From contig CABMCT010000075.1 in assembly GCA_902384675.1 (NCBI GenBank), forward strand, positions 1 to 37,401: a stretch of DNA of 37,401 nucleotides. Reading direction: 5' to 3'. This DNA is from an uncultured archaeon. GTDB lineage: Archaea; EX4484-52; LFW-46. Shown here one piece after another: positions 16,086-25,057 of this stretch; within the stretch, counting starts at the first letter, position 1, and every line of letters begins with the position of its first letter. The notes beneath the pieces were generated by a model, which searched no databases, was not told where the DNA came from, and saw nothing but the letters and a program-made list of their open reading frames with translations. Made by a program: the position numbers and the translations under genes.

Positions 16086-16580
16086 TTATTGAGCAGAGAT
16101 TTCTTTTTTAAGAAAATCATGCAGCTTGGAATCTATAATCCTGCCGTCCCTTGCATCGATTTTAACCTGGAATATCCGCATACCTGCCAGGATAAAGTTT
16201 ATTGCCCAGATTGCAGCGCTTTCTGAGTAAAGCGAAATAAATACTTTCTGGGCTGAAGAAGTTCCGTGAGCTGCACCAATTTCTATAGCAGCAGACATTA
16301 ATTCTTCGACATTAGTTTGTATTGTCTTGATGTCAATTTCTTTTGGCTCCTCTTTTTTTAGCGGCTTGTCAACACTTTTCATTTCAAGCGCATCTCCCGA
16401 AACGCGGATATGGGAAATATCGCATCTTTTCGGGTTATAGTAATTCAAATCCCAGTAATCGATAGGCTTGCCGGGCGAGAGAAACGTTATTGCCGAGCAA
16501 AAATAGGACTCAGAGAGTTTGCCGCGAAACTCGGAAGACTGCGAAACCCTTTTTACAGACTCTAAAATATCCAGGGACAT
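16086..16580 (-). CDS. Conserved hypothetical protein, 164 aa
   Basis: No family is recognised. The sequence looks like a soluble alpha+beta protein with no signal peptide. An N-terminal region (1-70) contains FCSAITFLSPGKPIDYWDLNYYNP, a Lys/Glu linker is at 72-85, and a C-terminal domain (90-160) has a helix followed by strands ending in FQVKIDARDGRIIDSKLHDFL, which recalls PepSY- or cystatin-like folds without being convincing. Codon use and start (ATG at 16580) look normal. It is convergent with the DUF3467 gene and has its own upstream A/T-rich spacer before 16634. Confidence 0.7.
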   Translation of the reverse strand: MSLDILESVKRVSQSSEFRGKLSESYFCSAITFLSPGKPIDYWDLNYYNPKRCDISHIRVSGDALEMKSVDKPLKKEEPKEIDIKTIQTNVEELMSAAIEIGAAHGTSSAQKVFISLYSESAAIWAINFILAGMRIFQVKIDARDGRIIDSKLHDFLKKEISAQ

Positions 16581-16633
16581 AAATATATTCTAAAGCCGCA
16601 GATTAATAAAGAAAAAATCTCGGTAAACTCGTT

Positions 16634-18007
16634 TTAGGCTTTTGTCGACCAGATTATCATGGAATCAGAAAAGCCCCTCTTCCTTGAGCTTAACCCGGTC
16701 TTTATAGTGATTATTTCTATATCTTTAAAACCATTGCGAGTCAATTCCTGGAAAACCGTATCCTCGTTAATAGGAACTGCTTTCAGTTTTTTGACTCCTG
16801 AAAGATAGAATTCTGCATTTTTCAAAGCCAGCATGCAAAGGTGTTTTTTTGGTTCAACAAGCGTCGATATATTCCGGATATATGTGCGATAAGTATCTAT
16901 GTTATCAGTAATTGACTCAGGGCAAAACGGCACCACGACTAAGTCTGCTTTCAGGTTTTTGATTCTTGGCGGATTCATGGGCAATTCCAGCGGATTTGAC
17001 TTTGAAACATCCACGTACGCGGGGTCTGCAGTCTTGGCAGAAGTGATCTCACGCACTGCAAAGAGGCCGTAATTTACACAGGCATATTTTTCAAACAGGT
17101 AATAAATAAAATCCGCATGCTCCTCGCCAGGTCTTGCTTTCTGGGTGGATAACGGGTTCCTTCCGCCGGTATGCCTCTGCATAATATTGATATTTCTGCT
17201 ATCTACATCCGCAGGTACGATTTCATCAATTTCAGGGAGCATTGCCAGGGTTTGTGCTTCATCCGGCACCGGGCCATTGCCTACAATTAGTGCTTTTGAT
17301 TTTGGAGGCAACTGTTGCCGGTGTTCAACTAACATAGTATATAAAGTGCGTGCAATGGCCATGTCTTCTTTGTCTAACCCGCCATAATAATAATCCAGGT
17401 AATCTATAGGATTGAATCCCCTATACTTTGCCTCGTCTTTAAATTCCTCATTGAGGACTTTTTTAATACCGATATCCGGGTGGACAGTTAACCTTTCTAA
17501 CCCGGTGCCTAAACGATAATAAAATTCCAGCGTCTGGGGCAATCTTTCACCCTTGCAGGTTTTTAACTCCTCTCTTATAGCTGCTAAATCTACAGGGGAG
17601 ATATCCCGCATCAGAAGTATGAACCAATGCATCGGATTCCACCGGATTCCGAATTTTTTATGAGCCCATATAACAAAGGGGCTGGTGGGCGTGTATCCTT
17701 CAAGCACAATATAATTTATCAGTTCTATGGGGTGTTCGAGCCTGTGGCGTACCATCGGCTTGCATTTGTAAGCTTTTTTACGATTAAATCCGTTGGCAAC
17801 TATTTGTTTTAAAAAGTGTATGTCTTGCCTGGAGAAAACAGAATCCTTAATTATCCTCTCTATAATCTGGCGGTTACTTAAAAGCAGGAATTCCTGCTTA
17901 AAGGCATTGAGCAAATATTCATAGTAGCAATTTATTTCCCGATGACTGATTAGGTTTACTGATTTTTTAATCAACTTCCCCATGCTTCTAATAAGAGAGT
18001 TTAACAA
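16634..18007 (-). CDS. Putative SAM-dependent methyltransferase (NNMT/PNMT-like), 457 aa
   Basis: The C-terminal half (about 240-457) has a Rossmann methyltransferase look: KALIVGNGPVPDEAQTLAML resembles the glycine-rich SAM loop of the NNMT/PNMT/TEMT group. Next come a strand ending in acidic residues (EIVPADVDSRNINIM), a long insert, LKADLVVVPFCPES, and a late VEPKKHLCMLALKNAEFY strand. The first 230 residues are helical and basic, with no recognised domain. No substrate can be inferred. It is transcribed divergently from sufS across about 50 bp. The start may be the ATG at 18007 or the next Met nine residues in (MGKLIKKS). Confidence 0.55.
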   Translation of the reverse strand: MLNSLIRSMGKLIKKSVNLISHREINCYYEYLLNAFKQEFLLLSNRQIIERIIKDSVFSRQDIHFLKQIVANGFNRKKAYKCKPMVRHRLEHPIELINYIVLEGYTPTSPFVIWAHKKFGIRWNPMHWFILLMRDISPVDLAAIREELKTCKGERLPQTLEFYYRLGTGLERLTVHPDIGIKKVLNEEFKDEAKYRGFNPIDYLDYYYGGLDKEDMAIARTLYTMLVEHRQQLPPKSKALIVGNGPVPDEAQTLAMLPEIDEIVPADVDSRNINIMQRHTGGRNPLSTQKARPGEEHADFIYYLFEKYACVNYGLFAVREITSAKTADPAYVDVSKSNPLELPMNPPRIKNLKADLVVVPFCPESITDNIDTYRTYIRNISTLVEPKKHLCMLALKNAEFYLSGVKKLKAVPINEDTVFQELTRNGFKDIEIITIKTGLSSRKRGFSDSMIIWSTKA

Positions 18008-18060
18008 TATATCCTTAGAGGGTGCTGAACCCTTTTAAACCTGTGAGAGTATATGCATAT

Positions 18061-19266
18061 ATGGACATTCAAAAAATCCGTGCAGATTTTCCAATTCTTC
18101 GCAATACAGGCGTGATTTATTTTGACAATGCGGCAACCACGCTAAAGCCGCAATGCGTAATTGATAAAATGAATGAATATTATACGCAATACTGCGCAAA
18201 TGTGCACCGCGGGGCGCACCAGCTAAGCGTCAGGGCTTCTGAGGAATATGAAAAAGCGCACGAGATTATTGCGAATTTTCTGTCCGCAAAGCACGAAGAA
18301 ATAGTAATGACCCAGAACACTACGCACGCCATCAATATTGTCGCGCTTTCGCTGCCATGGAAAAAATTAAAGGGCAAAAAAATCATTGTGTCAAACCTTG
18401 AGCACCACAGCAACCTCCTCCCGTGGATGGCGGCTGCAAAAACGCACGGCCTAACACTTGAAATAGTTTATTCCGACAAAGAAGGCAACTTCAATTTAGA
18501 GGACTGGAAAAAGGCATCAAAAGACGCCGCGATAGTTTCTGTTACTGCTGCGTCAAATGTCCTGGGAGTAAAGACACCGGTTGCGGAGATATCAAAAATT
18601 GCGCATGATAATGGCGCGCTTTTCTGCACAGACGCGGCGGCGGCGGCAGGGCATATCGAATTAGACGTAAAAAAGATAAAGCCGGATTTTTTGGCGCTTT
18701 CAGGACATAAGGGACCTCTTGGGCCAACGGGAACCGGCGCTTTGTATATTAACGAGAAACATTTTGGTCTTCTTGAACCTGGAATTCTTGGGGGAGGGAC
18801 AATTGACGAAGCGACATTTTCAAGCTACAAGCTTTCCCGTTTCCCTGACCGTTTTGAGGCAGGAACGCCAAACATCGCGGGAGTTATCGGTTTTGGCGAA
18901 GGAGTGCGATATATCCAAAAAATTGGAATCAGGAATATCGAGAAACATTCCGCCGAAATAACGAAATACTGCATCCAAAGATTGTCGGAAATAAAAAACC
19001 TCGAAATAATTTCGCATAAAAATGCAGACAATAACGCAGGAATCGTGGCATTCGAAATAAAAGGTGCAGACCCGCACGAGGTATCCCTGATGCTTGATAA
19101 TTCCAAGAAAATAGCAACGCGTAGCGGCTATCACTGCGCTTATCCGCTGCATACCCACCTCGGCAAAAAAGGAAGCGTTCGGGCATCGTTCCACCTCTAC
19201 AACACAAAGGAGGAAATCGACGTTTTTGCAGAAGAATTGAGCAAAATTGCACAAATCCTCGCTTAA
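18061..19266 (+). CDS. sufS: Cysteine desulfurase, SufS type
   Basis: SufS is a PLP enzyme that takes sulfur from cysteine for Fe-S clusters and thio-cofactors. Motifs seen are FDNAATTLKP, VHRGAHQLS, SNLEHHSNLLPW (PLP contact), TDAAAAAGH, SGHKGPLGPTG with the PLP-binding Lys, and RSGYHCAYPLH with the active-site Cys. The ORF track begins at a GTG (18022), but MDIQKIRADFPIL at 18061 fits the family N-terminus and lies about 26 bp after a TATA-like TTTTAAAC, giving 401 aa and a leaderless mRNA. No SufBCD or IscU gene is nearby. The sulfur could also serve tRNA thiolation, but the ThiI homologue downstream looks inactive. Confidence 0.93.
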   Translation: MDIQKIRADFPILRNTGVIYFDNAATTLKPQCVIDKMNEYYTQYCANVHRGAHQLSVRASEEYEKAHEIIANFLSAKHEEIVMTQNTTHAINIVALSLPWKKLKGKKIIVSNLEHHSNLLPWMAAAKTHGLTLEIVYSDKEGNFNLEDWKKASKDAAIVSVTAASNVLGVKTPVAEISKIAHDNGALFCTDAAAAAGHIELDVKKIKPDFLALSGHKGPLGPTGTGALYINEKHFGLLEPGILGGGTIDEATFSSYKLSRFPDRFEAGTPNIAGVIGFGEGVRYIQKIGIRNIEKHSAEITKYCIQRLSEIKNLEIISHKNADNNAGIVAFEIKGADPHEVSLMLDNSKKIATRSGYHCAYPLHTHLGKKGSVRASFHLYNTKEEIDVFAEELSKIAQILA

Positions 19267-19281
19267 AGATCGGATTTGCTC

Positions 19282-19319
19282 ATTTTGTTTCCAGATAAGC
19301 CCGGTAAATGAAACAAAAT
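19282..19319. repeat. 10-bp inverted repeat after sufS
   Basis: ATTTTGTTTC and GAAACAAAAT are perfect complements separated by 18 bases, 15 bp after the sufS stop codon. This could be a 3' hairpin of the sufS mRNA. The rest of the gap to 19500 is A/T-rich with TATA-like words (CTTTTTAAAGG) serving the next gene; I see no other gene in it. Confidence 0.5.
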
Positions 19320-19512
19320 TTCCAGCATTTTGTCATAAAAGTTATTTTTGCTCGCCATTTGACGTACTCTTCAGGAATGCCCCGAAAATCTTTAAATGTC
19401 GTAGTTTTCAAGTTCTGTTATATACTAGTTCGACAAAAAGCGTTAAATAGGGGATTCTGGGGTAAGATAAAGCTTTTTAAAGGTTTTTGAGTATTATAAA
19501 GTGGTGATTAAA

Positions 19513-19977
19513 ATGAGTAAGCAAGTGACTAAAGGCAATCATTCTGAATTGAGATTTGATGGTGCGGATTATATAGAAGAAAATGAGATATATGGAGTTG
19601 TCCTCGAAAACAACGGATACCAAATTCGCTCGGCTGAAAACCCTAACGTAATCAGGCCGTTTAAAGTTGTAAATACAGGTGCTATAATTGAGAATCCTCT
19701 AGGCATTGATACGGTTCCTATGGGTTCTATCTCTCTCCATATCTACAGAATTTTCGGAATTGAATTAAATGAAGAAGCGCTCACGGCTTTGGGACTAAAT
19801 CTAGATAGAACAGCAAGTACAATCAAAGAGAATAAAGGCACGGTTGCAAAAAGTAATTGGAACGTAGAAATTACAACTGGTGGTCCAAAATCACCAGCAG
19901 AGAGATATCCTGATGCAACAAATACTCTTTTGGGCAGAGTAGCAAAACTTGCAGAAGAGGGTGTTGAGTATCGATAA
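19513..19977 (+). CDS. Hypothetical protein, 154 aa
   Basis: No family is recognised. The ORF track opens at a GTG at 19501, but GGTGAT just before the ATG at 19513 is a good ribosome site, so MSKQVTKGNHSELRF is the likely N-terminus. The protein is soluble and acidic, beta-rich in the first 75 residues (YGVVLENNGYQIRS, FKVVNTGAIIENPLG) and helical at both ELNEEALTALGLNLD and the C-terminus. No signal peptide or cysteines are seen. It is convergent with metG, with 2 bp between stop codons. It could be a lineage-specific gene. Confidence 0.65.
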   Translation: MSKQVTKGNHSELRFDGADYIEENEIYGVVLENNGYQIRSAENPNVIRPFKVVNTGAIIENPLGIDTVPMGSISLHIYRIFGIELNEEALTALGLNLDRTASTIKENKGTVAKSNWNVEITTGGPKSPAERYPDATNTLLGRVAKLAEEGVEYR

Positions 19978-19979
19978 AG

Positions 19980-21974
19980 TTATCTAACCCTCGCACCCTC
20001 GTTCACTTTTCTTTCAGTGCGAATTTCCTCGCTTTGGATGCGCAGCTTTTTTCCGTTATACTTAACAAAGCCGTCTTTATCTACAATTATTTGAATGTTC
20101 TGGAATTCGTCAAAGGTTATTTGCGCCGCGGGCTTTCTGGAAATGCCTTCTGCAAATACTGATGTGCCTGGCTCTGAGTTTTGTGCCAGAAGTATTGAAA
20201 GGTTTTTCCCATCGTCTGCTGCAAGAATCATTCCCTGCGACTCGATGCCGCGGAATTTTGCGGGCTTTAGATTGCATATAAACACTGCTTTCTTTCCGAC
20301 AAGTTCTTCTTTTTTGTAGTACTCACGGATACCGCTGACAATCTGCCTCCTGCTTCCCCCAAGCTCGACCTGCAGGATATAAAGCCGGTCTGCATCAGGA
20401 TGCTCCTTAACATCGGCAATTTTGGCAACGCGCAAATCCAGCTTCTCAAACGGGTCCTGCTTCAATTCCGCTTTTTTGAAAAGAATATCCCCTTTGGCTA
20501 TTTTCGTTCCGGGCTTAAGCATACCCCATTTTGCATCCTTGATAGAAACTTTGCCTGGCAGGCTCAATTGGCTTAGAATTTCCGCTGATTTTGAAGGCAT
20601 AAACGGCGAAACCAGAACCGCTGCTATTCGCAATGATTCCAAGAGCCCGTAAATCGCCACTGCAAGCTCCTTTTTCTTTCCCTGCTTCTGGAGTTCCCAC
20701 GGCTTTACGTCTGCAATGTATTTGTTGCAATGCCTGACGAAATTCCAGATAAGCTGGAGAGCTTCGGAAAATTCAAGAGAATCCATTTTTGAATCCAGTG
20801 CATCCAGGATATCGGCCTGCTTCCTAAGTTCTGACGCATTGATTTCTTTTTTTGAAATTTCAGGAACCTTGCCCTCAAAGTATTTCTCAGTCATTGCAAG
20901 AGTTCTCATCAAAAGGTTTCCCAAATCATCAGCCAGGTCGCTGTTTATTCTAGCAACAAGTGCGGCTTCTGAAAAGTCGCCGTCCATGCCGAACGGGACT
21001 TCGCGCAAAAGAAAATAGCGGACTGCATCCGCTCCGTAATTCTGCACAAGCACGTTCGGGTCGACCACGTTCCCGCGGCTCTTGCCCATTTTCTCTCCTT
21101 CGACAGTCCACCAGCCGTGGGCAAAAACTTTTTTGGGCAACTTGATTTTTGCAGACATGAGCATCGCGGGCCAGATGACCGTGTGGAACCAGTTTATCTC
21201 TTTTCCTATAAGGTGAACGTCGGCAGGCCAGAATTTTTTGAAGTCCTTGCCTTTTGGCCATCCAAGAGCGGTGATATAATTCGGAAGCGCGTCAAACCAG
21301 ACGTAAGTAACATGCTTTTTGTCAAGAGGAAACGGTATGCCCCAGTTAAAGGAAGCGCGCGTTATGCTTAAATCATGCAGCCCTCCCTCGACACGGTTTA
21401 TTATCTCCTGCGCCCTGTGTGCCGGTGACAGAAATTCAGGATTCTTTTTGTAGAATTCCAAAAGAGGTTTTTGGTATTTTGAAAGCCTGAAGAAATACGA
21501 GTCCTCTTTTACTTTTTTTACATCCCTGCCGCATACAGGGCATTTTCCGTTAACCAGCTGAAGCTCGGTGAAGAATGTCTCGTCAGGAACACAATACCAG
21601 CCTTCATACATTCCCTTGTAAATATCTCCGGCTTTATTGACTTTTTTGATAAATTCGATTACTCCCTTTTCGTGCTCAGTATCTGTTGTGCGTATGAACT
21701 TATTGTTGGTGATGTTGAGATTCTGCCATGTGTCTTTGAATTTCGGGACCAGCGCATCGACAAACTCTTTAGGAGTCTTTCCTCCCCTTTTTGCCGCCTC
21801 CTGTACTTTTTCCCCGTGCTCGTCTGTTCCTGTAAGGAAAAACACATCTTCCCCTTTAAGCCGGTGCCAGCGCGCCAAAACATCCGCGGCTGTTGTACAG
21901 TATGCATGCCCTATGTGGGGAGGTGCATTTACATAATATATTGGAGTTGTGATATAAAATTTCTTTTTGACCAT
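19980..21974 (-). CDS. metG: Methionyl-tRNA synthetase with C-terminal tRNA-binding domain
   Basis: The enzyme charges tRNA-Met. Its 664 aa hold the Rossmann catalytic core with the HIGH motif (PPHIGHAY, about residue 17), a zinc knuckle with CPVC near 143, the second signature KMGKSRGNVV near 300 (usual form KMSKS), an anticodon-binding helical domain (about 380-530), and a C-terminal Trbp111/EMAP-like OB-fold (about 535-620; LDLRVAKIADVKEHPDADRLY). A short archaeal-type tail follows (about 625-664). The overall type is that of bacterial-style MetRS found in some archaea. The ATG has AGGTGAAT upstream, overlapping the stop of thiI, so the two genes are translationally coupled. Confidence 0.96.
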   Translation of the reverse strand: MVKKKFYITTPIYYVNAPPHIGHAYCTTAADVLARWHRLKGEDVFFLTGTDEHGEKVQEAAKRGGKTPKEFVDALVPKFKDTWQNLNITNNKFIRTTDTEHEKGVIEFIKKVNKAGDIYKGMYEGWYCVPDETFFTELQLVNGKCPVCGRDVKKVKEDSYFFRLSKYQKPLLEFYKKNPEFLSPAHRAQEIINRVEGGLHDLSITRASFNWGIPFPLDKKHVTYVWFDALPNYITALGWPKGKDFKKFWPADVHLIGKEINWFHTVIWPAMLMSAKIKLPKKVFAHGWWTVEGEKMGKSRGNVVDPNVLVQNYGADAVRYFLLREVPFGMDGDFSEAALVARINSDLADDLGNLLMRTLAMTEKYFEGKVPEISKKEINASELRKQADILDALDSKMDSLEFSEALQLIWNFVRHCNKYIADVKPWELQKQGKKKELAVAIYGLLESLRIAAVLVSPFMPSKSAEILSQLSLPGKVSIKDAKWGMLKPGTKIAKGDILFKKAELKQDPFEKLDLRVAKIADVKEHPDADRLYILQVELGGSRRQIVSGIREYYKKEELVGKKAVFICNLKPAKFRGIESQGMILAADDGKNLSILLAQNSEPGTSVFAEGISRKPAAQITFDEFQNIQIIVDKDGFVKYNGKKLRIQSEEIRTERKVNEGARVR

Positions 21975-21978
21975 TAAT

Positions 21979-22887
21979 TCACCTAACTATGTTTTCACAC
22001 ATCTCTTTTAATTTCTTTTCGTCAAAGCCAACAAGGGGCTGAAGGACAAAAATCCCTGTTTTTTTGTCAAAAGCTTTCTTTTTTTCTGATAAAATATCTG
22101 CAAGCGATTCTGCAGTAACCAATGCACGCGCCTTACTTTCTCTTGCAGCCTCAAAAGCATTTTTTTCAGATTTTATAAAAACCGGCTTTAGCAGGGGGTC
22201 GTATTTCGACAAATTTTGGATTGCTTCGTTTGCTTTTTTGGACTTGCGGCCGACAAACAGAGGAACAGTCTTGCACCCGCGTTTCATCATCAGGAACGAT
22301 GCAACAGTGCTTTTTTCATAGTACTCAGAAAATAATACCGCAACTTTTCCTTCAACCCCTAAAGGCAGGCCGCCGAGAGCGCCTGTTTTTTCGGAGAAGA
22401 TGTATGCCTTATTGTCGCGGATTTCAACAAAAATCGTCTTGTCAGGCGTTACCAGGTCTACTTTATTGCCGAATTTCCCGACAACGGCCGAACCCAGTTC
22501 GCGCTCAAGGTCCCTGCTTGTGAACTCATGAGTTCCCGTGCGCCTTGCGCGGATTGCAAATGTATCTTTTGGCTTCAATACTTTTGATGCCTCGCGGATT
22601 ACAAAATCGCGGATTTTTTCTTTATCGGTCTCAATTTCCTCCACAATAGAAAAAGAAACAAGTCCAAAAGTCCGGGAAAGTATTTCTGTTGCTTTCGCTA
22701 AATCGTTTTTAGAAACTTCCAAAAAAATCCGGTCATGCGACTTTATTGATTTAAACGGAATTTTCTCTGCATTAAACGCATCAGAGATATTTGTAAGAAG
22801 CCGATCGGTAAACCTTCTCCTGACTTCAAACGATTTAAGCCACAACTCCCCGAAACGAAGTAAAAGTAATTTTTTTATATCGGCCAT
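21979..22887 (-). CDS. ThiI-like tRNA-binding protein with a degenerate, truncated PP-loop domain
   Basis: ThiI makes 4-thiouridine in tRNA. The N-terminal ferredoxin-like and THUMP domains (residues 1-165) are normal, including TRDLERELG-type residues and GGLPLGVEGKV leading into the PP-loop. Where ThiI has the ATP-binding SGGIDSPVA, this protein has SEYYEKSTVA, so the loop is lost. The later part is recognisable (ALVTAESLADIL, LQPLVGFDEKKL), but the protein stops at 302 aa, before the region that carries the catalytic Cys in full-length ThiI. I infer binding of tRNA without thiolation. The gene starts with ATG 27 bp after a TATA box and is followed by metG with coupled translation. Confidence 0.85.
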   Translation of the reverse strand: MADIKKLLLLRFGELWLKSFEVRRRFTDRLLTNISDAFNAEKIPFKSIKSHDRIFLEVSKNDLAKATEILSRTFGLVSFSIVEEIETDKEKIRDFVIREASKVLKPKDTFAIRARRTGTHEFTSRDLERELGSAVVGKFGNKVDLVTPDKTIFVEIRDNKAYIFSEKTGALGGLPLGVEGKVAVLFSEYYEKSTVASFLMMKRGCKTVPLFVGRKSKKANEAIQNLSKYDPLLKPVFIKSEKNAFEAARESKARALVTAESLADILSEKKKAFDKKTGIFVLQPLVGFDEKKLKEMCENIVR

Positions 22888-22920
22888 ACAGTATATTAAA
22901 TTGCAAAACTAATATATCCT
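22888..22920. promoter_or_regulatory. Divergent promoter pair in a 33-bp spacer
   Basis: On the plus strand GTATATTAAA (22891-22900) is about 25 bp before the ATG at 22921. On the minus strand GGATATATTA (centre about 22914) is about 27 bp before the ATG at 22887. Both mRNAs would be leaderless, and the two TATA boxes are only about 18 bp apart. Confidence 0.65.
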
Positions 22921-23526
22921 ATGCAAAGGCGCAAAGCCCAGTGGTTTATCATCGGCGGACTCACGATAATAACCATGATATTATCCGTGGTGCTAAGCAG
23001 GAACCAGGTACAGATCGGCACTGGCATAGAGCCGTGGCAGAAGTATGTTTTCGACAATATTAAAACAGACAGCAGGAATGCAATAAATTCAATTCTGGCC
23101 GAGAATGCGACATCAGGCAATATCGAAGCGCGCGCAAGAGATTATTCCAATTTCCTGCGCAATTTCGGAAACAGCCGGGGAGTAAACATAACCTCATATT
23201 TCATAATCGGGCTTCCATCCGGAAACGGCATTAACGTAAGTGTTGTAAATTTTGAAAAAAGAACAATGCAGCCGATAACAATAACAGTCAATGGAACCAC
23301 CCAATCGGTCGCACAGATTCCGGATACAAGCGCAACAACGCTTGTTTTTAGTTCTGTCCCGGATTATTTTACAGTGAATTACACAGTTACTGAAATAGAC
23401 GCGTTAGGGAATTCGGAGACAGACAACCAGACGCTTCCGACAACAAAAAGGGCGTTCTCTGCGATTAAGGTACGGATCGCATCAAAAGACGGAAGCCAGA
23501 TTTGGCAGAACGTGGAATGGAACTGA
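22921..23526 (+). CDS. Membrane-anchored extracellular protein, possibly pilin-like
   Basis: This 201-aa protein starts MQRRKAQWFIIGGLTI, a basic stretch followed by a 20-residue hydrophobic helix. Arg-Arg-Lys-Ala-Gln before the helix resembles archaeal class III (type IV pilin) signal peptides, with possible cleavage after Ala6. A helical region (38-85) and an all-beta, Thr/Asn-rich body (90-195) with several N-x-S/T sites follow, as in minor pilins or other archaeal surface subunits. No pilus ATPase, peptidase or platform gene is nearby. A plain N-terminal membrane anchor is the alternative. The mRNA is predicted to be leaderless. Confidence 0.65.
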   Translation: MQRRKAQWFIIGGLTIITMILSVVLSRNQVQIGTGIEPWQKYVFDNIKTDSRNAINSILAENATSGNIEARARDYSNFLRNFGNSRGVNITSYFIIGLPSGNGINVSVVNFEKRTMQPITITVNGTTQSVAQIPDTSATTLVFSSVPDYFTVNYTVTEIDALGNSETDNQTLPTTKRAFSAIKVRIASKDGSQIWQNVEWN

Positions 23527-23580
23527 AGACAGCTTACGCTGCAGATGAATTTATTAAAGACTTCTGCAAGTATATCTTAT

Positions 23581-24099
23581 ATGGCTCCCGAAATTAGCGA
23601 GAGAATAAAGTTATTCAAGATGGTTAGAGACATCCCTTATTATATTGCAGTCAATGAAGGCGAGCAGGGATACGAGTGCGTAACAAAACCCGAAATGTTA
23701 TCGAAGCTTCTGCGGGCGACGGGATTAAAAACAAGGGATATTGTTTGCTATTTTAAATGGGAAGATTTAAGCCTGCCAAAAAAGCTCTTAAAAATTTCCC
23801 ACGATAATCCTGAAACCCACGGATACATCGAAGTTTTTATACCTGAAACAAATAAATGGGTGAAAGTCGACCCGAACTGGGACAGCAGGATAGATCATCC
23901 AAAAATTCCAATTGCTGAATGGGACGGATTAACAGATACAAAACTTGCGGTTATTCCGATAAAAACCCTTTCGCCTGAAGAAAGCACTGCCTTTAACTCC
24001 CAAGATGTTGGAGATGAAAGAGAAAAATACATGGAAAGAAATCTACAATTTTTCAAAGCATTGAATAAATGGCTCCGGTCTATCCGCAAGCCGATTTAA
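23581..24099 (+). CDS. Transglutaminase-like superfamily protein
   Basis: The ORF track starts at 23545, but the ATG at 23581 (MAPEISERIK) lies about 25 bp after TTATTAAAG, so it is the likely leaderless start (172 aa). The central region shows the Cys-His-Asp order of the transglutaminase-like fold: GYECVTKPEMLSKLLRATGL (Cys), ETHGYIEVF (His) and WVKVDPNWD (Asp). Members are often peptidases or amidases, and archaeal ones mostly have unknown substrates. No signal peptide is seen, so it should act in the cytosol. Its last 20 bp overlap the end of the convergent gene on the other strand. Confidence 0.75.
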   Translation: MAPEISERIKLFKMVRDIPYYIAVNEGEQGYECVTKPEMLSKLLRATGLKTRDIVCYFKWEDLSLPKKLLKISHDNPETHGYIEVFIPETNKWVKVDPNWDSRIDHPKIPIAEWDGLTDTKLAVIPIKTLSPEESTAFNSQDVGDEREKYMERNLQFFKALNKWLRSIRKPI

Positions 24100-25057
24100 A
24101 TATATTAAAGTCTTTTCCCGGCGTTATAGCTCGTACAGAATCGGACGGGGCTTCCAAGACCTCGAGTAGAGTATTCCATTTCTCTTTTACACGGACCATT
24201 GCGACATAAGGGTTTTCTTTTGTAGCAAATGCCTTATCATCATGCCGGTAATCGGCATTTATCCATATGCCGCCTGCCTTCAGAAGGTTACGAATGTTTT
24301 TCATTACTTGTCCAACATCACCCTCGATTTCATAAAGAACATTACTGGTCCATATAATATCTGCCTGAGGGAGATTGATTTTATCCATGTCAAGAAGGCT
24401 TCCCTGCATCAGATTGATTTTAGTCCCTTTATCCGTCAGCATTTTATAATCTCGTTCTAACCCTATTCTATTTTTTCTGTTTTCGGGCAAATAACACGCC
24501 GACTGCCACTTTAAGTCAGGGCTTTGAACATCAATTCCAATCGCCTTTGAGATTTCAGCTTTCTTTCTTATGTATTGTTGAAGTTCAGAGCCTGTTTCGA
24601 TTTTGGAAAATTTATCAGAATTTAATGCCATTAAACCGATTCCAATACTGGCCCCCGAATCAATTACTATGCATTTTTTATTAAGCATTCCAAGAATTAT
24701 CTGTAAAAACGCATAACGCTCAATGACATTTGTAGAAGCGTATTTAGTCCGGCAGAGTTCTATTATTTTATCAGAATAAGCTACCAAATCTGCCTGCAAT
24801 TTTTCTTTTCTGGTTTGCTCGTCGTAGGCAAAATCTGTCAGGTACTGAAGAGAGATGTAAATCAGGTAAGACAGATGTTCTCCGGTTACTTCGGGCCGCT
24901 TTTGAAGGATTTTTGCCAGCATATTTTCGAAATAACTTTCGCCTGAAATGCCTGAAAGCACAGAAAAAAATTGTCTGACGGGCGGGTCCTGCTCGCCGTA
25001 TCCCAGCCTCTTAATCATCTGCTTTATAGAATTAATTTTGTTTTCAAATTTTTCCAT
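24080..25057 (-). CDS. Class I SAM-dependent methyltransferase-like protein, 325 aa
   Basis: The C-terminal part (about 130-325) fits a SAM-binding Rossmann fold: CIVIDSGASIGIGLMAL (motif I), AIGIDVQSPDLKWQ (acidic end of strand 2), NLMQGSLLDMDKINLP, ADIIWTSNVLYEIEGD (motif IV region) and LLKAGGIWINADYRH (post-motif). The first 130 residues are helical. The layout recalls DUF2332-type proteins, though that is tentative. The substrate is unknown. TATTTAAAT words are shared at the 3' end with the convergent transglutaminase-like gene; upstream, GATTTATAGG lies about 27 bp before the ATG, giving a leaderless mRNA. Confidence 0.65.
   Translation of the reverse strand: MEKFENKINSIKQMIKRLGYGEQDPPVRQFFSVLSGISGESYFENMLAKILQKRPEVTGEHLSYLIYISLQYLTDFAYDEQTRKEKLQADLVAYSDKIIELCRTKYASTNVIERYAFLQIILGMLNKKCIVIDSGASIGIGLMALNSDKFSKIETGSELQQYIRKKAEISKAIGIDVQSPDLKWQSACYLPENRKNRIGLERDYKMLTDKGTKINLMQGSLLDMDKINLPQADIIWTSNVLYEIEGDVGQVMKNIRNLLKAGGIWINADYRHDDKAFATKENPYVAMVRVKEKWNTLLEVLEAPSDSVRAITPGKDFNIFKSACG

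Noticed and set aside
18022-18060. GTG start of sufS at 18022
   Set aside because: The extra 13 residues do not fit the family, and the TATA-like TTTTAAAC lies inside this stretch at the right distance for the ATG at 18061.
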